A stretch of 64,000 bases of DNA from Evernia prunastri. Its lineage: Eukaryota > Ascomycota > Lecanoromycetes > Lecanorales > Parmeliaceae. Each line of letters opens with the position of its first letter. The stretch's first letter is position 1. Position numbers and translations under genes: made by a program. This document shows positions 54,808-64,000 of this stretch, one piece after another. The stretch lies in the NCBI GenBank assembly GCA_003184365.1, contig NKYR01000086.1, positions 9,830 to 73,829 on the forward strand. Direction: 5' to 3'. The notes beneath the pieces are model-generated. The model worked only from the letters and a program-made list of their open reading frames with translations, was not told the origin of the DNA and ran no database searches.

Positions 54808-55416
54808 TTATGAGGAAATGTGACATGTTTTTTTGTCTTCGACGCTGTATCTCTTCTTCATGATAACGCTGCCTGGTGCAGCCACCAATGGCAAAGGACT
54901 TATGTTCATTCGCACGGGTTGTTTTCTGTGTTCCGGTGCAGGGTAACACGCGAAAGCTTGTCGACCTAAATTTCTGAAAGACGAGTTGTGCAAACTTACG
55001 TAAATAAGATAATACAGACTGTCTTTCTTTTGCAAAGTTTTTAATTTGTCAATGATCATTCTTTCTGGCAAACGTTCGCTGCGGACGACGTAGAATCTGA
55101 AACGATCATGTTGCAGGTCAGACAGACGGTAGCAGACTGGCCTTCCTTGCGGATGTCTTCGTCGCATAAACCAAGAGTATCGGACCCACTCCGCCGAGTC
55201 TGAGGAATCGAGTAGAGCCGCCGTCGCCTCGCCAGGCGCTTGTACGTGAGTGCGCATATCGTGTTTCACTTCGACTACTCCGTAGCCGAAGAGGACACAA
55301 GTTAGTTCCGACATAGTGACTCGTGTACTCTTTTTTTTTGAGAGTGTTGCACGTTGATGATTATGAGGCATGTGCCCGCTTCCCACCGCCATTTTTCCTA
55401 GAATCTCCGTAGGCAT
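54808..55416 (-). CDS. Hypothetical protein, up to 202 aa
   Basis: ATG 55416 or, more likely, ATG 55314 (CACTATGTCGG context) opens MSELTCVLFGYGVVEVKHDM. It is followed by WVRYSWFMRRRHPQGRPVCYRL split over ~15 residues of charged helices and SLYYLIY. No recognisable domain. A consensus GTAAGT donor lies at 54999 directly after LIY, so a downstream exon may replace the C-terminal part read to 54808. Convergent with the 552-aa gene and divergent from the next gene, with 57-159 bp between start codons, depending on the start used. Confidence 0.4.
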   Translation of the reverse strand: MPTEILGKMAVGSGHMPHNHQRATLSKKKSTRVTMSELTCVLFGYGVVEVKHDMRTHVQAPGEATAALLDSSDSAEWVRYSWFMRRRHPQGRPVCYRLSDLQHDRFRFYVVRSERLPERMIIDKLKTLQKKDSLYYLIYVSLHNSSFRNLGRQAFACYPAPEHRKQPVRMNISPLPLVAAPGSVIMKKRYSVEDKKTCHISS

Positions 55417-55472
55417 GATGCTCTAACCCCTCTGGTTGGGTAGTCAAATCACACTGGAGGAAATCGAACAAC

Positions 55473-56222
55473 ATGCGCTGCTCACATCTTCTCTTCCCGC
55501 CTCTTTTGGGGGCGACGATCTTTTCAACACTGGCGAGCTTCTCCTCCGGTTCACCTGCCCACCCCATCCAGCCCAACGAGCCAATCGGATCATCAACCAC
55601 CCCCCCACTCCACACGACCGAGCAACGCGCCTCCTCTCTCAACCGCCGCAGCAGCACCAGCGACCATCTCCCACCCCACCCCAACAACCGGGACCTCACC
55701 ACCCCCTCCCCCCGCCTCCTCCAACGCCACGCCCGCATCACCGCCCACCTCCGGCCCCACACCAGCCCGCACACCAGCCCGCACCCCCTCGCCCCCCGCA
55801 GCCTCCCCTCCGACCTCTTCATCCTAGGCTTCCAGCTCCTCTGGTCTAACCTCGACGTCGTCGTCCCCTCCGCCCTCGCCTACCTCCAGACGACCGAGTT
55901 CTACGCCAACGTCAGCGCGCTCGGCGGGTCGGCGAAGTTCCACCTCGACCGCTCGCACCAGACGCTCGTCTTCGCGTACGGCGCCCTCCGGCTCACGTTC
56001 GAGCCCGTCGTCGAGGCGGTCGGGACGATCGTCGAGGAGATTTTTCCCGACGGGTTGGGGGCGTTCGTGGTGGCGTTCGCGGGGTTGATGATGGGGTTGG
56101 TGGGGGGCGTGGTGTGGGGGGCGTATCAGGTGCTGGCATGGAGTGTGAGGGGGGCGGTGTGGGTTTTTTTGGAGGTGGTGGAGAGGGCGGATTTGTCGGC
56201 TGTGGCTGTAAATCCGACGTGA
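55473..56222 (+). CDS. Signal-peptide membrane protein, 249 aa
   Basis: A single-exon ORF starts at ATG 55473. Residues 1-25 (MRCSHLLFPPLLGATIFSTL) form a signal peptide, then a Pro/His/Thr-rich linker to ~residue 110 and a folded helical region (LLWSNLDVVVPSALAYLQT, NVSALGGSAKFHLDR). A hydrophobic pair of helices at ~200-232 (FVVAFAGLMMGLVGGVVWG) suggests membrane anchoring. No family recognised. The sense strand is C-rich up to ~56020 and G-rich after it, as in the amidohydrolase and EMC7 genes. Confidence 0.55.
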   Translation: MRCSHLLFPPLLGATIFSTLASFSSGSPAHPIQPNEPIGSSTTPPLHTTEQRASSLNRRSSTSDHLPPHPNNRDLTTPSPRLLQRHARITAHLRPHTSPHTSPHPLAPRSLPSDLFILGFQLLWSNLDVVVPSALAYLQTTEFYANVSALGGSAKFHLDRSHQTLVFAYGALRLTFEPVVEAVGTIVEEIFPDGLGAFVVAFAGLMMGLVGGVVWGAYQVLAWSVRGAVWVFLEVVERADLSAVAVNPT

Positions 56223-56686
56223 GGGGTTGAGGTTTTGGTTATGGAAGGGGGAGGTCGTTGGGATGTGAGGGGTGGGGATTTGATGCTGTTTGCTGGGGAG
56301 GGGAGGGGGAGCTTTGTTGGGGGGATATCAGATTGGACTTTCCGGCTGCTGAAGTTGCTATTCGAAGTCTGAGTCACGTGATGTTTCCGCAGCCAAGCCT
56401 AAGTACGGGCCAGTCGATGATTTTATCCCCATCAGAGCGTTAATTTTCGCTTGTGGTACCTAGCTGCATTGATTTCAATTTGTAATCGCGCTGGTCCAAT
56501 GGTGTAGAGATTTCTTGTTCTCTGTCAATGCCAAGTGGTATATCGAAATGCTGCGTTGATATTTCTTTTGATATCCATTCGCTATTTCGTTATCCTTGCC
56601 TGAGAAATCTGGACTAGCGGGAAACATAGCATACATCATACCTCACGATCCCTTGCCGACCACCCGCCCGCCTCGGCTTTGCCGAT

Positions 56687-57281
56687 CTAGGAGCAATACT
56701 CCAACAGCAACACACCCCCAATAACACACGTGGCAGGATTAATCGGTGGATAGGGACATTCGGCAAGCAGCGTGTTGTTCGTGTTCGGCGGGGTTGGCGT
56801 GCACGTCAGAGCCGGAGCGCCATCGTCGGCGACGCCGGTGGGCAGCATGTTACGAGGCGCATAGGTGCTGTCATTGGGCGGGCAGCCGGTGAAGGAAATG
56901 TTGGCGTGGCCTAGGATTGTGAGGTCTTGGTCGCAGTAGTGGAAACCGAGGGGCTCGTAGCCGAAGAGGATGGTGCTGTCGGCGCAGGGGGAGCTGTCGG
57001 TGAAGAAGGCGATGTAGTCGATCCTGTGGACAGAGGGGAGGGCTGGTTATTGGGGGGTATGATTTCGGATGGGGGAGTAGAGGGGGGGTGTGGGAAGGCG
57101 GTTGTGGTTGATGCTGGACTTGTCTTTCTTGCAGCTAATTGCTAACTCTTTGGAAAGGAATCTTGATAGAGATGACTCACCCTGCAGAAGAGCCGACAGT
57201 CGCAAGATAGATGGATTGAAGAGCTGCTGTGAGAGGAGTGAGAGATACTGCAAGATGAAATTGATGTAAATTGAATCGCAT
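56687..57281 (-). CDS. Small secreted cysteine-rich protein, 145 aa
   Basis: Two exons, 57281-57181 and 57023-56687, total 438 nt; the intron has a GTGAGT donor and a TGTCCACAG acceptor. Residues 1-22 (MRFNLHQFHLAVSLTPLTAA) are a signal peptide. The mature protein has seven Cys: SSPCAD, HYCDQD, TGCPPN, LTCTP, AECPYP, ATCVIG and EYCS at the end, and several NxS/T sites (HANISF, PPNDSTY, NTNNTL). Size, signal and cysteine content fit an effector-like or cell-wall-associated small secreted protein; no family assigned. The splice joins GSSAG to IDYIAFFTDSSPC. The first ORF alone gives no usable protein, so it is easily missed. Confidence 0.7.
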
Positions 57282-59606
57282 CTTGGCGAGCCTTGGATTA
57301 GTGAGTTTCTTTTTGTGGATTGGACTGTAGATCCGATATTTTGCACTTAAGATAGAAAGATTGAACAAAGCGCAGAAGCCGGCTCCTTGTATGGATTTCA
57401 GTGAAGTTCCATGGCAACAGTCGTGGCGCCTTCAACGTTCTCGCCGATTGAATGACTCTAGCGAGGACCGCAAGATAAGGTACGCTAGCTCGCTCAGATA
57501 AGTAAGGTAAGCTGAGGTGCAGTGAACTCTAAGTAGGGCACCCCAAGTAGGTAAATGAGTATGGTGGTGACCGGTTGACTCGACGGTCTCGGACGCAGTC
57601 GAACTTGCTTCGGAATTATAGTTGGGCAAAATATTTGCTCCTTACCTTTCCTACGACTTACAACGCGGATGCTGACGTCCGAACGCACAAGCTCGTAGCA
57701 TATAGAACAAACAATATGTGCCAGGCTGGAGCTTCCCCCAGTGAGTGGCGCCACACTGCCATGTCCACCTCCACTCGTCGTACGCGGGACGCTGCCAAAC
57801 CCGGATTATATAAGGCCACCCCGATCCGCTTCGGTAATTTCCTCAAGGAGCGGACAACTCCAAGCCTCAAATGGGTCGAAAATAAAAATCTCTGTATAAT
57901 TACTCTCAGGCGCCAGTGATCCAACAGAAGTACGAAATCACGGAATAGGCAAACAGCAAAGCGAAAAAAGAGTAAGGCGTCAGAAAATACTGTGAAGTAC
58001 ATATGTAAAACGGCATGCGCCAAGTCGACCAGGTCAACTGATAAAAAAATAAGTATTTTATATAGCAATGCTAAGAATGGATGGTATCGCAAAGGATGAT
58101 GAAAAATAATGAGAGGCACTGTGAGAAACGGCTATGCGGCAGCGGCTACAATAAAGAAGGACCATATCCGAGAATCTTGAGCGCAGGCTCTTGGTCTCCA
58201 TCCTGCTGCATTGGCGGGCATGTCATTCTGGGTTCTCACTTCCGTACAGCGGAGGTTTAATGGAAGGCGAAGCAGTATGCTGTTTAATTAAAGCAGCGTT
58301 CAACCCCAATGTTCCTAATGAGTTACCAGCGCTCCGTTTGCGGGTGTGTTCGGAGCTCTGTCTTTCTCCAAGTAAGCTGCATAGGTAGCTGAAAGGATAC
58401 AGACGCTTGATGGACGGAGACTGAAGCTAGATAGAGGCGGAGGTTGCGGATAAAGGGCAGCTCTCCCTGCAGACGTATTTTTGATCTGAAAAATGGTGCG
58501 ATTGCTTTTCATAGAACAGAATATCCTACCAAGCTGACGGCTGAGATCTCATAGTAAGCCATGAACAGTCTGGCACTATCTTCATGTCGGTCATTCCTAC
58601 TCCAGGCCGGGATAGCGTACCCTGGGGCCACGATCCGAGGTAGGGTGTGACTTAACACCGCACAACATGATAGGGCTGCTTAGTGTAGCCATCAATTCCT
58701 GGCTTGGCACCCTCAGGCCAACAATATTAGTACACCTCACCGACTGTTCAAGTACACGATGGAACCGCCGAACTTAGCGAAACGGGTACTCCACATAGCG
58801 AAGTCCTTCGGCTTGTCCGAAGCTCTACGCATCAGTCCGTATAATGTACAAGAACCTCGGAATCTTTAGCCTTGCGTTCTCCTTGAGCTCTTCCGGCCTA
58901 GAGGATTTCTCCAAATTCTCCAAATTCTCCACAACCCACAGCTTCCAAGGATCGAGATACTACCGTTGGCCATGGAATCAACATAAGACATCATTCCGGC
59001 CATCCGTGGTGGCTCTCTTGATGCACGACTTTGGCGAAGACGCAGGCGCCGCAAAGAGCATCCTTGTACGCCCTGTCCCTCCCACCTTTTCTATCGCCTT
59101 CTGAGCAGCCACAACACAATGCTCACGTATTCTAGAGTCTCGCAAGAACCAATTGACCATAACGTCAGTGCAGCTATCGATTCTGCCAGGGAACTTTAAG
59201 AGGGGGTACAGAGGAATGAGCAGATTGCAAACAAAGGCAGGGCCGAAATAGCCAAGGGAAGAGCTGCTGAAGGATCATGAGGATGATACCTAGATTTTGA
59301 GTCGGGACCGGGGAACGTGGGAATGTAGCTGGTGGAGGGTCAAATAAGAACATAATTTGATGCCAAGAGCAGGATCAAACGTGGGATCCGGATACGCCTA
59401 GCTCAGCCAGGACCTTCGACCCGCGGCCTTTCCGTGTTTGCATTGCGACATTTGCATTTCACTACGTACGCTGTATTGATTGGGCTGATGCAACATGCTT
59501 CAACGTATCTGTCTGGATCTTGCTGCAGCGGCATTCAGTATTGCTCTGGTGACGTTACTATACGCCCTGAAGATTACTAAATTAGACGCGCTTGGAGCCC
59601 CTGGTT
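57282..59606. other. Region upstream of the copia element, no supported gene
   Basis: Short ORFs on both strands only. A plus ORF at 58844-59104 (86 aa) has a hydrophobic start (NLGIFSLAFSLSSSG) but no known domain. Nothing here resembles the N-terminal part of the NRPS-like gene that resumes after the element. Confidence 0.45.
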
Positions 59607-59919
59607 TGTTAAAATTATATGGTGTGATATGACTTGATTATTTTTACTACTTTTCTGGAGAAGGATATCCTTCTCCTTATATGGCCAATATGTCTATGTT
59701 GCCACCAAATGTACTCCGAAATTTCTACCTGACACGCTGTCCTCACAGTACAATTTTCTATGGTGGCGGTAATCACACCACCGCCAAGGCTTGGGAGGCG
59801 TTGCCACCACATTGCCAAGTGTGAGAAATATGGATAATGTGGAAGGAATACCATGGTCCATTTCGCCATGGCGTATAGCCTCAATATGGCTCATGGCTCA
59901 AATGGCCTCAAATCCAACA
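59607..59919 (-). repeat. copia LTR, 3' copy
   Basis: 313 bp, plus strand begins TGTTAAAATTATATGG and ends AATCCAACA; the inner TGTT/AACA ends are inverted. Differs from the 5' LTR at position 5 (A/G), with no other change noticed. Confidence 0.9.
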
Positions 59920-59939
59920 CACCCCCATATTCCTTTCAC
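59920..59939 (-). other. Polypurine tract
   Basis: On the minus strand a purine-rich run containing GGAATATGGGGGTG is immediately before the 3' LTR. This is the usual position for plus-strand priming. Confidence 0.7.
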
Positions 59940-59947
59940 ATTGTCCA

Positions 59948-60336
59948 TTAGACGTCTACCAGACCGCTTCGTCTTACGAAGGGCTGATACATGATTCGTC
60001 CAAGTGGCTTTGTGAGACCGTCAGCTAGTTGGTCCTTGGTAGATACCCATTTGAGATCGATTTCTCGTGAGGCCACCACTTGACGAATCCAGTGAGTCTG
60101 AATATCGACGTGTTTCGTTCGGGCATGGTGTTCCGGATTGCTAGCGAGTGCAATAGCACTTTCACTGTCTGAAATCAATGATGTAGGACTTGTTCGTTCG
60201 TAACCTACTTCTTTGAGTAAGGCTCGTAACCAAACAGCCTCCTTTGCTGCTTCCTTTGCTGCATAATATTCGGCTTCTGCAGAGGACAGTGCAATTGTTG
60301 GTTGTCGTTTAGAGCATTGCGATATGACTCCACCGG
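59948..60336 (-). pseudogene. copia Pol C-terminal end (RNase H)
   Basis: Open to the N at 60337. Contains the copia RNase H blocks LSSAEAEYYAAKEAAKEAVW, the catalytic-type SDSESAIALASNP with HHARTKHVDIQTH, and STKDQLADGLTKPL, ending in a stop at 59948. These are classic Ty1/copia motifs. The upstream integrase and RT are missing. Confidence 0.9.
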
Positions 60337-60684
60337 NTCTTCAAGCAATAGCTGAGCAGTCCCTGTAGAAATTGTACGGTGTGATATGACTTGATTATTT
60401 TTACTACTTTTCTGGAGAAGGATATCCTTCTCCTTATATGGCCAATATGTCTATGTTGCCACCAAATGTACTCCGAAATTTCTACCTGACACGCTGTCCT
60501 CACAGTACAATTTTCTATGGTGGCGGTAATCACACCACCGCCAAGGCTTGGGAGGCGTTGCCACCACATTGCCAAGTGTGAGAAATATGGATAATGTGGA
60601 AGGAATACCATGGTCCATTTCGCCATGGCGTATAGCCTCAATATGGCTCATGGCTCAAATGGCCTCAAATCCAACAATTCTTAN
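60337..60684. other. Assembly joins in the copia element
   Basis: Single Ns at 60337 and 60684 join an RNase H end, an LTR and a Gag start that are not contiguous in a normal element. Confidence 0.9.
60365..60676 (-). repeat. copia LTR, third copy between Ns
   Basis: About 312 bp, starts TGTAGAAATTGTACGG and ends CCAACA, with a few changes at the start relative to the other two. It lies between two N joins and is likely from another insertion or a misplaced contig. Confidence 0.85.
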
Positions 60685-60992
60685 TTTGCACCTACCGTGA
60701 AAGAGAGAAATCCATCGCTAAGTCTGCCTCCTATCATTCCAATAAGGCGATAGTGTTGCACCCTTTCCTTTGGACTCAAGACTGGAATATTGTCCTTATC
60801 AAGCTTGGGGACTTCGTCGATCAGGTGAGTTGCATTGTGCTTTCCGAGTTCTAGACGCATGCGTGTGTACCAGATAACCCAGTTGTTGTCGTCCAGGAGT
60901 GGTACATTGGATGCATTGAGTGATGCCTTGGTTGTTTCTTCTGCTGCGTCTGCTGTGGTGTCTGCTATGGTGACGTTGTTTTCGTCTGCCAT
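60685..60992 (-). pseudogene. copia Gag N-terminal start
   Basis: ATG 60992 opens MADENNVTIADTTAD, then VPLLDDNNWVIWYTRMRLEL, the N-terminal Gag motif of copia elements (the W-x(6)-L type), ending at the N at 60684. Confidence 0.75.
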
Positions 60993-61063
60993 GGCGATGA
61001 TATGATGATAGATCAAGTAGATATGGAGTTAATTGATTGAATAGTATGTGTGAATCAGCTTGT

Positions 61064-61083
61064 GAGCACCCGGGCTCATAACC
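61064..61083 (-). other. Primer-binding site, half initiator-tRNA type
   Basis: Directly after the 5' LTR the minus strand reads GGTTATGAGCCCGGGTGCTC. GGTTATGAGCCC is complementary to the anticodon arm of initiator tRNA-Met (GGGCTCATAACC). Drosophila copia and several fungal copia elements prime from the 5' half of this tRNA, cut in the anticodon loop. Confidence 0.75.
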
Positions 61084-61396
61084 TGTTGAAATTATATGGT
61101 GTGATATGACTTGATTATTTTTACTACTTTTCTGGAGAAGGATATCCTTCTCCTTATATGGCCAATATGTCTATGTTGCCACCAAATGTACTCCGAAATT
61201 TCTACCTGACACGCTGTCCTCACAGTACAATTTTCTATGGTGGCGGTAATCACACCACCGCCAAGGCTTGGGAGGCGTTGCCACCACATTGCCAAGTGTG
61301 AGAAATATGGATAATGTGGAAGGAATACCATGGTCCATTTCGCCATGGCGTATAGCCTCAATATGGCTCATGGCTCAAATGGCCTCAAATCCAACA
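61084..61396 (-). repeat. copia LTR, 5' copy
   Basis: 313 bp starting TGTTGAAATT and ending AATCCAACA on the plus strand. On the minus strand it ends in AACA directly at the primer-binding site. Confidence 0.9.
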
Positions 61397-64000
61397 ATGA
61401 GTCACGTGTGTATTTTGTCGCGAAATGTCTTAGAAAGCTGTGGGCTAATTCTATGATGTTCAAAACATACAACATACAGGGTGCTGGTATCATTATGGAT
61501 ATCCTTGTACCTTCCCTCTACGGCCTGCACTGTATTCTGGGACCTGCAGGTGTTCTACCTAATTTGAACCTCATGGAGTCTCTCGCAGACCACGGGAGAG
61601 TAGATGTCTGGAGTATGGTTCCGTCACTTGTCGATGAGCTGGGCGAGACTCCGGACGTCTTGGCAAAATTCAAGTCGTCGAAATTTATTTGTTCATCTGG
61701 CGGTACGACTATGCTTTCTATCGTTTTGCCTTTCACGATCATAGCACTAATGCACAGACTCTTAAGGTCCCGTCAGTCCAATTAGTGCTGGCAAAGTGAA
61801 TGACGTGGTCAGAGTCCTGAATTTAACAGGTACTACAGAAGGTCTGTTCATCGGTAATCTTGTGGTAGAAAGAGAAGACTGGCTCTGGTTTGCTTTTCAC
61901 CCTTTCTCCGGGTTCGAGTTCAAGGAGGTGGAGCCCGGTATGTATGAGCATTGGGTGCATCGCAACCAGTGCTGGCCCTTGTTCCAGGGAATATTTCACA
62001 CTTTTCCAGCCGAGCGATTCATCAACTTCAAAGACTTATACATTAAGCATCCCAGTAAGCCAAATCTTTGGGCCTTCAAGGGAAGAAGCGACGATACTGT
62101 CGTCTTGTCCAACGGCTATAAGATATCACCCTTGGACACGGAGGCTTTCGTCACGACACACCCTGAAATCGATGGCTGCCTCATAGTAAGTGACCCCATT
62201 CGAGCTCCCCCTATATCCCAAGAAAGCAGCACCCCATAATTAAAGCAATGATATTCCACAGATTGGGACCGGAAAGTCCCAGGCAGGCCTGCTCATTGAG
62301 TTGAAAGATCCGTTATCGAAAACAAACAAGCTCTTTGACAGCATATGGTCAACAGTGGAAAAGGCCAATACGCTGTCTTTACATAGGAACCAGCTGCACA
62401 GGGACTACATTACCTTTTCAGAGCTAGATAAGCCCTTCGTTCGCACGGACAAGGGGACTGTGAAGCGACGTGCCACTTTAGAGCTATATGCCGACTACAT
62501 TGAGCGTTTCTACAGCTCACGAGGTGAGGACTCGGATGATGTCACAGTTGATACAAGTTCAGTTGAGTCAATCATGGGCTCTATCCGCCACATCCTTGGC
62601 TCCTTATTGCCTGCGATCCGCGAAGCCTCGTCAGATACGGACGTGTTCAGTCTCGGGCTAGACTCCCTCCTTGTATTTCGTGCTGTCAAGAATATCTGTG
62701 TTGCCATGGGGCTACAGGATCAACTTGCTCCTCGACACCTCTACGCGAATCCCACCCTTGCCAAGTTCTCTGCCACTCTTGCACGGTTAGTGGCCGAGGC
62801 GAGAAAGACAAATGGAAATGCTTCAGACGACCTCGTCAACGATGAGTTGGCCAAGATGAAAATCATGATAGACAAGCACAAGGCGCGGCTATCATTCAAG
62901 TTGAACCCATTTGACTATGTAAACCCAAATCACTACATGGGGTTGAATTTTTTCTTTGCTCTACGCAAAGGAATCAGTTTCGAACAAGCTTTCACGAATC
63001 TACAAGAAGGTCTCCGCCGCACGATGCAACTTATTCCAGCCCTCGACGGCAAAATGATGGTTTGCTCGGAACAAGAAATTGGCTATAAGAAGGGGGACCT
63101 CCGCCTCACAATTCCCCTTCTTCCACCGTCGGCCTCTTCGGATACTGATCATACTGACTCATCTACGAAGCCGAGACAGCTGATTTATAAGGACCTTTCC
63201 CATGTTCTTCCACGGTTCGAGGAGTTGCGAGATGCCGGGTTCGTGCCTTCAGCGTTCAGGGACGAACTTGTCCTCGAAGAGAATACGTTCCCCCCGCTGC
63301 CCGCTGATATTTTAGTGGCACAAGCCAACTTCGTCGAAGGCGGTTGTATCCTCGCCACCAATTTCCACCACTGCTGCCTTGATGGGATTGGTGTTATGGT
63401 CGCTCTTAAGGTCTGGGCCGAAAGCTGCAGATATCTGCAGAACGATTTGTCAGCGACATGCAGTTGGTTGGACCCCGAGAGCTTCAATCATAGCTTGCCA
63501 GAAATCCTGCACGAACAAGAAGGATATGCCCGACCAGCTCATGAGGTGGATCCTGGCGTATGGGGATTTTTGCCATTTCTGCCCCCAGAGCAAGCGCTTA
63601 AAAATTCTGCAAGCGGCACATTTGAGACCGATCAGTCTCCCCTTTCAAAGACAAGCTCTCTTCCCCCAGCACCTGCTTTTCCTCAGAAATTCGTCTGGCC
63701 ACCTCCTCCGGTTCAGGATGGCTTGAGCACTAGCATGTTCTTAATACCACCCGAGAACGTGCAAAAGCTTACAAAAGAAGTTATCGCTGACCCAGAGGCC
63801 AAGGGGGCGATCACATCTATCAGTGATATTGTGCAAGCCTTCTTCTGGCGCTCTGCGATAAAGGCACGATACCGTGTAGCCAAGGAGCTCCGGGGGGAAA
63901 CGTTTGGACTCGACGAGATATCCGTTCTGGAATTGCCCGTTGACGGCCGCCCTTATTTCTCTCCTTTGATGCCATCGTCGTATATGGGTAGCATGCTCCT
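61397..64000 (+). pseudogene. NRPS-like synthetase, A-T-acyltransferase, 5' truncated
   Basis: Exons visible: from the LTR edge (61397) to 61702, 61767-62185 and 62262 to the window end (open). The first residues are in the adenylation domain (IIMDILVPSLYGL, VDVWSMVPSLVDELGETP), then the A-domain core (GTTEGLFIGNL), YEHWVHRN, DLWAFKGRSDD-like and LSNGYKISPLD. A carrier domain follows with the phosphopantetheine Ser in FSLGLDSLLVF, then a BAHD/transferase-type domain with HHCCLDG (HHxxxDG catalytic His), continuing past the edge. Such A-T-transferase enzymes activate a carboxylic acid and pass it to an acyl acceptor. The A-domain N-terminus, including the ATP-binding motif, is absent from the window; a copia LTR takes its place. 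Whether the gene is dead or partly misassembled depends on the gapped region. Confidence 0.8.

Larger units (their letters stand above)
59607..61396 (-). mobile_element. Ty1/copia retrotransposon, gapped interior
   Basis: Minus-strand copia element with LTRs at 59607-59919 (3') and 61084-61396 (5'), a primer-binding site at 61064-61083, a polypurine tract at 59920-59939, the end of Pol at 60336-59948 and the start of Gag at 60992-60685. Ns at 60337 and 60684 bracket a third LTR, so most of Gag-Pol is missing from the assembly. The outer LTRs are almost identical, which points to a recent insertion. No 5-bp target duplication is found (flanks TGGTT and ATGAG). Confidence 0.88.

Noticed and set aside
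58844..59104. 86-codon ORF as the missing N-terminal part of the NRPS-like gene
   Set aside because: It contains none of the adenylation-domain motifs expected upstream, and no splice link to the downstream frame.
1..64000. CRISPR arrays, operons, riboswitches and prophage
   Set aside because: No regularly spaced direct repeats or bacterial gene layout; the introns and gene content are fungal.

Overview
The window reads as nuclear DNA of a filamentous ascomycete (Pezizomycotina, most likely a Dothideomycete). Evidence for this is the short 50-75 nt spliceosomal introns with GTNNGN donors and CTAAC/CTGAC-like branch sites, a fungal alpha-tubulin, an Ede1 endocytic scaffold, an EMC7 subunit, a fungal-type rhodopsin-domain membrane protein, repeated LPxELRxxIY (2EXR-like) proteins, cysteine-containing secreted proteins and an NRPS-like synthetase. 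The species cannot be named from this alone. Exon structures below were worked out by hand from reading frames and splice signals; most of the multi-exon models sum to an exact multiple of three.

Layout. 1-6480: minus-strand DIRS-like (tyrosine-recombinase) retrotransposon, order Gag, RT-RNaseH, YR, scrambled into overlapping partial copies joined by single Ns. 6.9-18.1 kb: small or poorly known genes: a 114-aa protein, a polyglutamine protein, two 2EXR-like genes (one frameshifted, one without a visible ATG) and a SAP-like gene with an in-frame stop. 19.7-27.9 kb: a WW-domain protein with a long Q/P/G/Y/S tail, and EDE1 (six exons). 30.3-40.5 kb: housekeeping block with alpha-tubulin, a Pga1-like ER protein overlapping an F-box protein, a rhodopsin-domain protein, an ACMSD-type amidohydrolase and EMC7. 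40.8-45.4 kb: a third 2EXR-like gene, a degenerate tandem repeat and an F-box/LRR-type protein. 46.4-57.3 kb: a region rich in secreted proteins: a tandem pair of four-cysteine proteins, a five-exon 552-aa secreted protein, a 249-aa signal-peptide protein and a 145-aa seven-cysteine small secreted protein. 59.6-61.4 kb: a near-identical-LTR copia element with gapped interior. 61.4-64.0 kb: the 3' part of an NRPS-like gene (adenylation, carrier, HHxxxDG acyltransferase), cut at its 5' side by the copia LTR and running off the window.

The genes do not form one pathway. The most interesting signals are a Gag-UGA-RT arrangement in the DIRS-like element with no alternative start for RT, a sense-strand GC-skew switch inside three genes, secreted-protein families including a two-exon small cysteine-rich protein, a copia element that interrupts a biosynthetic gene, and several gene models that simple ORF calling gets wrong (a stopless tubulin intron, a 30-nt terminal EDE1 exon, the SAP-gene stop).
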